In this document: piece by piece, positions 6,151 to 12,924 of the stretch
How positions within the stretch are numbered: the stretch's first letter is position 1
Layout of the letters: each line of letters begins with the position of its first letter
Source: Candidatus Tayloriibacteriota bacterium
Lineage (GTDB): Bacteria > Patescibacteriota > Minisyncoccia > Phycocordibacterales > JAKAEA01
Assembly: GCA_029288535.1 (NCBI GenBank)
Contig: JARIGY010000061.1
Coordinates: 1 to 20,773, forward strand
Reading direction: 5' to 3'
Length of the DNA: 20,773 nt
Notes under the pieces: model-generated
Seen by the model: the letters and a program-made list of their open reading frames with translations, nothing else
The model's database searches: none
What the model was told of the DNA's origin: nothing
Translations under genes and position numbers: made by a program

Positions 6151-7161
6151 TTATGGAGTGCTAGTGATATTATTTTTGTCTTGCAGCGGTGTTTGTATGC
6201 ATTCGCCTGCTTTTTGGCCAGCGCTTGCGCTTGGCAATGCGGTCTGTTCGTATTGGCATGCAAGAAGAGTGAGGTTGCTGTAAGTGGTGCTATTTACGTT
6301 TGCCGTAAAATTGTATCCTTGGGTATTTGGAGTGCACTTAATAAGCGATGGATTCGATTCTTTGTTTATTTGAGCTTGGCATGCCTCAAGTGTAGGATAT
6401 CCATTGGATAAGGTAGAGTTATCTTCAGCACGGACAATATTGTAAACCGTTACCGGACTGCATGCCGCAACTATCTTGCTTGCAGGCTGGGCATTTTGAG
6501 CCGAAAGGCACTCAGCTTCGGAATTTAAATTGTAAGTCGCCGCTCCGCCCACAGTCAGGGAATAAAAACTATTGTCATCCAACTTATTCATATCTTCCTT
6601 AGTGAGACCTTGCACAGAATACCTTGTTTTATTTGTCGCCAAGAAAGAATATTGCTGGAGAGTCGCATTTCCACTTCCGATATTATAATCCGAAATAACT
6701 TTCTGATTGGCAGAATCATCTTGCATATTGGCCGCAGAACTTACTCCCAGATCATTATTCAGCACCGAAAAGTCCACGAGCGCGGGGTTTATGGTCTGAA
6801 GCACGAGATACGAAACCATGACAAGCAGGAAGCCGAAAAGCGCATTCCGGATGCGTTTTCCGGCGTCTGATTTGCCGGAAAACGCATCGGTCGACATATA
6901 TTGCACGCCGCCCACAATGACCATGAGCACTGCCAGGGCGGCCGAAGCGGCGATGGTGAGCTTCACCAGGCTGATGAGAAACTTTGTGAGGTTGCTCGTG
7001 TCGAGGCTAACTCCCTGAGCGGTAATGGGTGCAAGCGGAACATATGCAGGCTGAGCGTCGGCGGCGTGAGCGCTATGCCCTCCCATAAGAAACAAAATTC
7101 CAACCATCATGCTTGTCGCGATAATGCCGGACAGGATCGTTCTTTTAGAAAGTGTTTTCAT
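6151..7161 (-). CDS. VirB2/TrbC-like pilin with a cysteine-repeat C-terminal extension
   Basis: The 336-residue protein has a signal peptide (1-33, ending SAHA). Its pilin-like core has two hydrophobic helices (about 61-86 and 106-124) separated by a short loop (YMSTDAFSGKSDAGKRIRNA) with basic residues, the layout of VirB2/TrbC pilins in Patescibacteria. VirB2-type pilins form the T4SS pilus and are normally near 100-140 residues. Here about 200 residues follow. They end in three units of about 42 residues, each with one cysteine pair: C218/C234, C261/C276, C302/C321, with CSP and CTP at the first two second cysteines. The extension is predicted to be outside the membrane and disulfide-bonded. 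The gene sits between two secreted proteins, with one- and two-base gaps. Confidence 0.75.
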   Translation of the reverse strand: MKTLSKRTILSGIIATSMMVGILFLMGGHSAHAADAQPAYVPLAPITAQGVSLDTSNLTKFLISLVKLTIAASAALAVLMVIVGGVQYMSTDAFSGKSDAGKRIRNALFGFLLVMVSYLVLQTINPALVDFSVLNNDLGVSSAANMQDDSANQKVISDYNIGSGNATLQQYSFLATNKTRYSVQGLTKEDMNKLDDNSFYSLTVGGAATYNLNSEAECLSAQNAQPASKIVAACSPVTVYNIVRAEDNSTLSNGYPTLEACQAQINKESNPSLIKCTPNTQGYNFTANVNSTTYSNLTLLACQYEQTALPSASAGQKAGECIQTPLQDKNNITSTP

Positions 7162-7162
7162 A

Positions 7163-8161
7163 TTAGAAATGTAAATTGAATGAAGTGTCGGCAGATTGGT
7201 TGGTGTTCGCTACTGGCGCATTGGCAGTAGCTGAAATCTGGGTCGTGCCGGTCGTGGTGGCGTCGTTGCGTACCGTGAGGCTGTTGTTTGCATTGTTTTG
7301 CACTGGCGAACCGTTAATATCCCAAGAGTAAAGCACGTTCGGGTACGCTGGGTTGGCCGTGTTGAAAAAATAAGGCACAGCGGCAATATTCAATTCCTTT
7401 GTCGAAAGCTTCATGTCGCCCTGCAAAGCGATATTGTAGAGCGTGCCGAGAGCGGGGCTGGCCGCATAGGTTATGAGGACAGGGGCCGAAGGGTCGAGCG
7501 TAATGCTTTTTGTGGCGTTTATGGAAGTGTCCTTACTGGTCACGGTAACACTAATGTCCGTGGATTTGTATGTTGCCGAAGCGTCGAGGTCGAGGGTGTT
7601 GCGGCCATAGCCTGAAGCATCGCCGAGGACTCGGCCGTCTTTGCTCCAGGTGTAGATAAGGTTGGTCGGCGACAAGCTCGCAGTGCTCCTGCTGAGGTGC
7701 GGCACTGCCACGACCCGTACGGATTCTTTAGGCGTAAAAAGCGCTTTGCCTTCGTAAAACGGCGGCGTATAGGACTGCGCTTCCCATAAAAGATCTACAT
7801 TTACCGAAGAGAACGGCATGGTCTGGGTGATAGTGTTCCCTTCCTGGGTGCGGACAATGACTTTGACGGTAGTTTTCGTGCCGACAGCGCCAAGCTGGGT
7901 TGAAAAAGTCCGCAGGCCGGTGCCACTCGAAACTTTTCTGCCGTTTACGTACCAGGTTATGGAAGCAGTATCCAGATCGCTCAAGTAGCTTGTGACTTTA
8001 AAAGATACCGTGTCCCCCGGTTGCGGGCTGTCCGGCGTGCTGGTGACAAGTACGGACTGGGCGTTCGGGTCGGTGGCAAACTGGGCATGGGCAAACCCAA
8101 AAGGCAAAACTGCGGCAATGATAGCAAGACCAACGACGCGCTTTATGATTCGAGTCTTCAT
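7163..8161 (-). CDS. Secreted protein with PKD/Ig-like beta domains
   Basis: The 332-residue product has a signal peptide (about 1-26, ending AHAQ). It then has stretches typical of PKD/Ig-like folds: 'PQPGDTVSFKVTSYLSDLDTASITWYVNGRKV', 'LIYTWSKDGRVLG' and 'VLYSWDINGSPV'. These point to three tandem domains. Such domains usually act as rigid spacers or binding modules on surfaces. No C-terminal anchor was seen, so it is probably released or bound to other surface proteins. It lies one base upstream of the pilin-like gene and has its own promoter with an extended -10, so 7163-8161 and the genes after it can be a separate transcription unit. Patescibacterial pilus clusters commonly carry such a gene; the exact function is unknown. 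Confidence 0.75.
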   Translation of the reverse strand: MKTRIIKRVVGLAIIAAVLPFGFAHAQFATDPNAQSVLVTSTPDSPQPGDTVSFKVTSYLSDLDTASITWYVNGRKVSSGTGLRTFSTQLGAVGTKTTVKVIVRTQEGNTITQTMPFSSVNVDLLWEAQSYTPPFYEGKALFTPKESVRVVAVPHLSRSTASLSPTNLIYTWSKDGRVLGDASGYGRNTLDLDASATYKSTDISVTVTSKDTSINATKSITLDPSAPVLITYAASPALGTLYNIALQGDMKLSTKELNIAAVPYFFNTANPAYPNVLYSWDINGSPVQNNANNSLTVRNDATTTGTTQISATANAPVANTNQSADTSFNLHF

Positions 8162-8169
8162 TTCGTCCT

Positions 8170-8175
8170 ATTGTA
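8170..8175 (-). promoter_or_regulatory. Extended -10 promoter, leaderless geometry (332-aa gene)
   Basis: On the minus strand the sequence reads TGTTACAAT, a TGn-extended -10 with TACAAT at 8175-8170. It is followed by eight bases (AGGACGAA) and the ATG at 8161. No good -35 is at the normal spacing, which is typical for extended -10 promoters. The rest of the 66-base gap 8162-8227 holds no gene. Confidence 0.55.
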
Positions 8176-8227
8176 ACATGGCAGCGTGTGTAAGAGGTTG
8201 GTTTCTCCACATCCAGAGGTCAAACTT

Positions 8228-9097
8228 CTACGCATTGTTTTCTGTCGGCTCCGTGTATGGGCGCGATGCTCCCGCTTCGTCGATATCTTCGGTATCTTCT
8301 TTTATTTTCGGCAGATTGTCGGTGTGCTTTACTGTTTGGGTTTTCGACATCGGCATCATCGTTTCATCAGTATTTTCATCTTCCGGCCTGAGTTTCTTGG
8401 ATTGTCGGGATTGGATATTTTCTTTCCGGTCCTGTTCATATGCGGCCAAAAGGGCCGGGTCGCTCCGGTCGGCCGGTGAGATCTGATGTATCCTTCTTAT
8501 TCCCGCTATCTGGCTTAAGCGGGCATCATCTTCGCGGGTTTTATCCGGCTTCTGCTTCAATTCATCGTACGCGTCGCCGTTTGGAGCGTCGGGCAGCCTT
8601 CGTTTCTCGGCTTTTTCCTTTTCAGATTCCGGTTTCGGTTCGTAGCGCCTGATGCCGTCAGTCCGGGTGTTTGGCTGATCCTCCTGTTCTTCTGAGTATT
8701 CATCCCCTACCGTATCATTTTGAGTATATATCCTCTGTTGCTTAATGCTGTAGGCCTCCTGCTCAACAGTCAACGTAGCTTCTCCTCGGGCTGCGTTAAA
8801 GGCTTCGTCCTCAGTCTGAATAGCTTTAATATTCAGGTAAATAACATACGGCATAGCCGAAATAAACGTACCTATCAATGGAACGAGTCCGACTATGGCG
8901 GAACCGAGATTCGTTTTCCATTTTTTGCTGAGCGACGCGCCTCGAAACTTAAACCACATCCAGAAAATAAGCCATGCAACTGCGTCCGAAAAGAAATTTA
9001 CTATCGGAATGAAGCTGACAACCCAGAATAATATGGCGACCATAAGCATGGTCATTTTTGCCGAGGCGCCGATACGCTCTCTTGTCCCGTAATCCAT
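8228..9097 (-). CDS. Multipass membrane protein with a long charged cytosolic tail
   Basis: In the 289-residue protein, hydrophobic segments lie at about 14-34, 37-50 and 66-90 (MTMLMVAILFWVVSFIPIV, then a second helix and VGLVPLIGTFISAMPYVIY). From about residue 100 the chain is highly charged and rich in Glu, Asp, Arg, Lys and Gln. It has predicted helix and disorder and ends near PTENNA. The family is not recognised. It abuts the VirB4 ATPase gene on the promoter-distal side, with TAA of virB4 next to this ATG. It could be an inner-membrane scaffold of the same machine that meets the ATPase in the cytosol, but this is inference. Confidence 0.7.
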   Translation of the reverse strand: MDYGTRERIGASAKMTMLMVAILFWVVSFIPIVNFFSDAVAWLIFWMWFKFRGASLSKKWKTNLGSAIVGLVPLIGTFISAMPYVIYLNIKAIQTEDEAFNAARGEATLTVEQEAYSIKQQRIYTQNDTVGDEYSEEQEDQPNTRTDGIRRYEPKPESEKEKAEKRRLPDAPNGDAYDELKQKPDKTREDDARLSQIAGIRRIHQISPADRSDPALLAAYEQDRKENIQSRQSKKLRPEDENTDETMMPMSKTQTVKHTDNLPKIKEDTEDIDEAGASRPYTEPTENNA

Positions 9098-10909
9098 TTA
9101 CTTATTCAGATTAAATTCTTCCTTGGCTTTTTTGATGGCGAGAATCTGGGACGGATCGGAGGTGATGATCTGGTCCTCGGTATATGAAGCGATGATTTTG
9201 ATGGCCACGTGCTTGATGCCGGCAAAGAAGATCCCCTCTCCGACGCTTGATTCGAGCAAAAGGTACTTTTCTTCATCGGTCAGGTTGAACACCTGCTGGA
9301 GCTTGTCGATGGATGATGGCGACTGTTTGAGCAGGATCTGGATCGACGAGTTGGTGATGATCGGCATGCCGTACGGGCTTTTCAGGAAGTCGTCCACGTC
9401 TTGGGTGATAGTGGCCAGGCCGAGATAGTATTTGCGTCCTCGCTTCGCCAGGCTGAGCAGGAATGAAGCCGTATCTTCGGATTTCATCATCCACCACGCC
9501 TCGTCGATGACGAGCAGGCGGCGGCGGACGTTTCGGCGGATGGCATTCCATATATAGTGCATGACGATGTACATGGCGATCGGTTTGAGTTCGTCTTCCA
9601 TGTCGCGCACCGAAAAGACGATGAATTTTTTGTTCATGTCCACATTTGTAGGGCTGTTGATGAAACCGGACCAGGTGCCTTTGGTGTACTTGGTCAAGCG
9701 CTGAGCGAGCGACTCCCCTCCTTCAAGGCCGGCCAGGACGAGTTCGAAGTCGGAAAGGAGCGGCGCGTCGAGTTTGGAAAAGTCCGCATCCGGCGTGATG
9801 TCTTTGAGTGCGTATGTCTCGGAGATCGCCCGGTCGATAAGCGCATCCTCTTCCGGAGAAAGCCCTCCCATCATGATCCGGAAAAGCCCGACCAGGTTGA
9901 TGATGTTGGAACGCAAAACCTGGGCCGGTGATTCGTCTTCGGCAACAGGCGGCAGATCGAACGGGTTGATATGGTGCTCGGAGTTGAGGGAAATGTTGAA
10001 ATAGCGGCCGCCGGTCGCTTCGGCCAGATACTCGTATTCGCGCTCAGGGTCGATGACGATAACTTCGGTGTCGAACATGAGGGTTCGGATGATTTCAAGT
10101 TTTGTGTTGTACGATTTGCCCGAACCGGATTTGGCAAACGTGATCGAATTGTAGTTCTCGAGCGAGAAGCGGTCGAAAAGCACTAGGCTTGAGTTGTGGC
10201 GGTTGATGCCGTAGAGGATGCCTTTGTCCGATGTGAGGTCGAATGAAACGAATGGGAAAAGGCTCGAAAGCGGCGTCGAGTTGAGCTTTGAATGGACATT
10301 GAGTTCGTCGTTGGCGAGCGGCAAGGTGCTGCGGAAGCCCTGCTCCTGCTGGAAAAGCGCTGGTTTGACATAGACAAGTTTCGCTTCAAGGACGGACTTG
10401 ATCTCAGTTTCGATCCGGTCGAGCTCGGCTTCGGTCTGGCCGTAGATAGTCATGTAGAGGCCTACGTCGAAGAGTTTTTCCTGGGCCTGCTGCAGCTGGT
10501 CGCGCAGGTTTTCGAGGTCCTGGTAGGCCACGTCGAGCATCGGGTCGCGCACCAGGCCCTTCTCTTCCCTCATCTGGATCTGGCTTTGGACTTCAGCCAC
10601 CTTTTTTTGGAATGTCCGCAGGATGCTGGCGGTTTCTATCGGATGGATGAAAATGGAAATATCGAAAACCTGGTCGAGGTTGATGATCGGCGAGAACCAG
10701 CTCTCGGCCAGAAAGCGCGGATACGAGATCACGAAGAACGAGCGCAGGATCTTGTCGCCCAGATTGAGCGAGCGCGGCGAAACCTTGAGGGCAGACGGCG
10801 CCAGGATGTCGCGCAGCTCCAAGGTGGCGGCTTTGTACATTTCCTGCGGCATGATGGCGGTCGATGCTCCGGCAACTTCCTTCTTTTTTAAAAAATCAAA
10901 TAATCCCAT
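9098..10909 (-). CDS. VirB4/TraC-family T4SS ATPase
   Basis: In the 603-residue ATPase, Walker A is AKSGSGKS (259-266) and Walker B is LLVIDEAW (465-472, the VirB4-typical DEAW). They are followed by an LATITQD box (498-504). The N-terminal third (about 1-220) is the VirB4 substrate/assembly region with a helical hairpin (about 100-150). VirB4 energises pilus biogenesis and transport at the inner face of the membrane. It follows the VirB4 N-terminal-like gene by one base and is followed at once by a membrane protein gene. All nucleotide-binding residues seem intact, so it is probably active. Identification of the family is secure; the substrate is unknown. Confidence 0.93.
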   Translation of the reverse strand: MGLFDFLKKKEVAGASTAIMPQEMYKAATLELRDILAPSALKVSPRSLNLGDKILRSFFVISYPRFLAESWFSPIINLDQVFDISIFIHPIETASILRTFQKKVAEVQSQIQMREEKGLVRDPMLDVAYQDLENLRDQLQQAQEKLFDVGLYMTIYGQTEAELDRIETEIKSVLEAKLVYVKPALFQQEQGFRSTLPLANDELNVHSKLNSTPLSSLFPFVSFDLTSDKGILYGINRHNSSLVLFDRFSLENYNSITFAKSGSGKSYNTKLEIIRTLMFDTEVIVIDPEREYEYLAEATGGRYFNISLNSEHHINPFDLPPVAEDESPAQVLRSNIINLVGLFRIMMGGLSPEEDALIDRAISETYALKDITPDADFSKLDAPLLSDFELVLAGLEGGESLAQRLTKYTKGTWSGFINSPTNVDMNKKFIVFSVRDMEDELKPIAMYIVMHYIWNAIRRNVRRRLLVIDEAWWMMKSEDTASFLLSLAKRGRKYYLGLATITQDVDDFLKSPYGMPIITNSSIQILLKQSPSSIDKLQQVFNLTDEEKYLLLESSVGEGIFFAGIKHVAIKIIASYTEDQIITSDPSQILAIKKAKEEFNLNK

Positions 10910-10910
10910 G

Positions 10911-11558
10911 TTATGCGTTCAATTTTATCGGCTTCTCGGTGTCGCCGGGGTTGAATAGTTTGTAGAAAAGCTCGATGATCTCCTCGGTGCCGAGCTGGAC
11001 GACCCGGATGCCGGTGCGCGAAAGCCCCTGTTCGATGACCGAGACCCGCTCTTCGATCTGGGCCCGGTTCTCTTCGAATATTTCGTCGGCTTTTTTCTCC
11101 TGCTCTTCCGCCGCGCCCTTTTTACTGAACATTCCCCTTCCCGACCCGCCTTTCTGCAGCATGGCCGGCGCGTACGGCACGACGATGAAAAAGCTTTTCG
11201 TCATGATGTTGGTGTCGTCGGTAAATTTTTTGACGAAGCCGATGTATTCCTGGGTCTGGATCTTGAGCAGGTCGTTGGTTTGGACTTTTCTGCGCTCTTC
11301 AAGCAGGGCTATGTACGGCCGGATGTCGAGCTTGCGCGACTGGATGACGATCTCGACCGAGAAATCGAGCGAATTGAGAAAATCCTGAAACTGGAAAAGG
11401 ATAGCGCCCTGCTCGTCTTCGGATTTGAGAGCGAAGTTGACCGACGAAGCCATGACCAGCGCGCGCATCGAACCGTCTTTGAGGATCGCAAAACCGTCGC
11501 GAACCTCTTTGATGGGAACAAAATCTTGCGTTGGTTTGCCGACAGTCTTTTGCATCAT
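10911..11558 (-). CDS. Stand-alone VirB4/TraC N-terminal-like protein
   Basis: The 215-residue soluble protein begins MMQKTVGKPTQDFVPIKEV, then DGFAILKDGSMRALVMASSVNF, 'AILFQFQDFLNSLDFSVEI' and 'VIQSRKLDI'. These match the start of VirB4/TraC proteins of Gram-positive-type conjugation systems. A Gly-rich loop and a charged helical segment follow (about 135-185). It has no Walker motifs. It lies between the PrgI gene and the VirB4 ATPase gene, as expected for a PrgI-family T4SS, and could be a docking subunit for the ATPase. The track start (11558) has a second ATG at 11555. The second fits the promoter spacing better (six bases), so the real protein may start MQKT. The domain match is from memory, not a search. 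Confidence 0.7.
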   Translation of the reverse strand: MMQKTVGKPTQDFVPIKEVRDGFAILKDGSMRALVMASSVNFALKSEDEQGAILFQFQDFLNSLDFSVEIVIQSRKLDIRPYIALLEERRKVQTNDLLKIQTQEYIGFVKKFTDDTNIMTKSFFIVVPYAPAMLQKGGSGRGMFSKKGAAEEQEKKADEIFEENRAQIEERVSVIEQGLSRTGIRVVQLGTEEIIELFYKLFNPGDTEKPIKLNA

Positions 11559-11561
11559 TCT

Positions 11562-11567
11562 ATTGTA
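11562..11567 (-). promoter_or_regulatory. Extended -10 promoter, leaderless geometry (VirB4 N-terminal-like gene)
   Basis: The minus strand reads TGGTACAATAG, a TGn-extended -10 at 11567-11562. It is three bases from the first ATG (11558) and six from the second (11555). The other leaderless-type genes here have 6-8 bases, which supports the second ATG as the start. Confidence 0.55.
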
Positions 11568-11600
11568 CCACGAGCGCTGCTTCCCTTTTGTGAATAACTA

Positions 11601-12035
11601 TTATTTTTTGGCCGTTTCCGTAACGGGGTTGAGGGATTCTTTCGTTCCGAGCGCCCAGCTCATTTCTTTGAGTTTGCTGTCGGAAAGTTTCGGCACGAAC
11701 ACGGAGCCTGAGTCCTGGTCTGCGGCCGATGCCGATGCGACAGGCTTGGCAGGTTCTTCGACTTTGCGCCAGATGTAGAGCTTGGTGGTGACGAGGTATT
11801 TGCTGGCGGCTTCCACGACCGAGATGAACGGCCGGCCGTTGTAGGTGTAAAAAGCCAAAGCGAGCGAAAAGCTGGCGATCGGCAGGATAAGCAGCGCCGC
11901 GAAGAAAAGCGGCATCGAAAGGAAGATGACCAGGCACATTCCCCCGCCGCCGGCGACGTAGATGAACTGCTTGACGGTCAGCTTCCAAAAAAGCTTGTCT
12001 TCGACTTCGACAAATTGTGGAACTTGGAACTTCAT
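11601..12035 (-). CDS. PrgI family membrane protein
   Basis: The 144-residue protein starts MKFQVPQFVEVEDKLFWKLTVKQFIYVAG, the strongly conserved opening of the PrgI family. Two hydrophobic segments follow (about 28-45 and 46-63), then the short 'TYNGRPFISVVEAA' stretch and a 65-residue cytosolic tail rich in Ala, Pro, Ser and Lys. PrgI proteins are small inner-membrane partners of VirB4 in Gram-positive-type conjugation systems. The location directly before the VirB4-type genes agrees. It has its own promoter at 12042-12047. Confidence 0.85.
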   Translation of the reverse strand: MKFQVPQFVEVEDKLFWKLTVKQFIYVAGGGGMCLVIFLSMPLFFAALLILPIASFSLALAFYTYNGRPFISVVEAASKYLVTTKLYIWRKVEEPAKPVASASAADQDSGSVFVPKLSDSKLKEMSWALGTKESLNPVTETAKK

Positions 12036-12041
12036 GTGGTT

Positions 12042-12047
12042 AGTATA
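12042..12047 (-). promoter_or_regulatory. Extended -10 promoter, leaderless geometry (PrgI gene)
   Basis: The minus strand reads TGCTATACT, an extended -10 at 12047-12042. AACCAC (six bases) comes next, then the PrgI ATG at 12035. The gap to the preceding gene is 22 bases, so the promoter overlaps its end region. Confidence 0.6.
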
Positions 12048-12057
12048 GCATTTCTCC

Positions 12058-12903
12058 CTACTCGATCGGCTCCCTATACGGGTCTATTTTTGGTGCCGGA
12101 GCAGGTGCCGCTGGTGCGGCTGTCTGCGGATGCGCCGGAATGACCATTTCTTCCTGAGGCATATTGAACGAACCGCCCAAGCGGGCTTCTACGATGCTTG
12201 GTCCGTTTGGTTTGTTCATCTCCTGCGTTACTGGCGGTACTAGCGAAGTCTTTGCAAATGTCTGCAGAGGGTTATTTGAAGTGGGAACTTTGGACTGCAT
12301 AGGCGTAGGTGCAGCGACAGGCCGCGGTTTTTCGTAAGGGTGCGCCACCGGCACTTCAAGTTGTTTGTTCAAGATCGAATTCGGAGTATTGATTCTTTGC
12401 ACTGCCACTTCCCTTTCCTCTTCCAAAACAGGCAGGTTGTCGGGAACATTATTTGGTTTGATTTCAGGTTTTGCTTCGGGCTTAGTTTCGACTTTAACAT
12501 ATGCCGGCACAGCGATTTCGTCATGGATGACTTGCGTCCCCTCTTTACTAGGGTGAGTTCTCTCATCGGCAATCCCTTTTGTAGTATTTTGAATTGTCTC
12601 AGCAATAATGGCTTTTACATCATACAGGATCATGGTATCGATATCTTTTGCGATTTTAAGGCTTATTTCTGAACTCAGTTGGAGTTCGTTCTGAATACTC
12701 TTGAGCATTTGATCGGTATCTTCGATTGCCAACAATACATAAAGAACTTCATTTTTAAGTATTTCGACTTCTGGATCGGTAAGACCATACTTTAAGCCAA
12801 TACTTGCCACGTCCTTTGTCCATGCAAAACTAGAAACCTTATCCTGGGCTTGCGGTGGAAGAAGTTCGTAGAAAATTTGAATGATATCTTTTTGGTCGTT
12901 CAT
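12058..12903 (-). CDS. Helical cytosolic protein with a proline-rich tail
   Basis: The 281-residue protein has no signal or membrane segment. The first 115 residues are predicted helical and begin MNDQKDIIQIFYELLPPQAQDK; they include 'VASIGLKYGLTDPEVEILKNEVLYVLLAIED'. From about 130 the chain is Pro/Ala/Glu-rich and disordered (PEAKPEIKPNNVPDN...). It ends with APAPAPKIDPYREPIE, a likely exposed tail that could be a docking peptide. The family is not recognised, but proteins of this layout accompany pilus clusters in Patescibacteria. It lies between the VirB6-like gene and PrgI. Its role in the machine is inferred from position only. Upstream, no clear ribosome site is visible. Confidence 0.7.
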   Translation of the reverse strand: MNDQKDIIQIFYELLPPQAQDKVSSFAWTKDVASIGLKYGLTDPEVEILKNEVLYVLLAIEDTDQMLKSIQNELQLSSEISLKIAKDIDTMILYDVKAIIAETIQNTTKGIADERTHPSKEGTQVIHDEIAVPAYVKVETKPEAKPEIKPNNVPDNLPVLEEEREVAVQRINTPNSILNKQLEVPVAHPYEKPRPVAAPTPMQSKVPTSNNPLQTFAKTSLVPPVTQEMNKPNGPSIVEARLGGSFNMPQEEMVIPAHPQTAAPAAPAPAPKIDPYREPIE

Positions 12904-12924
12904 ATAATCTTTGGATTAAAGTTC

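Noticed and set aside
10292..10891. 199-aa plus-strand ORF opposite virB4
   Set aside because: Antisense to the N-terminal part of the VirB4 ATPase gene. Open only because of third-position GC bias in the real gene.
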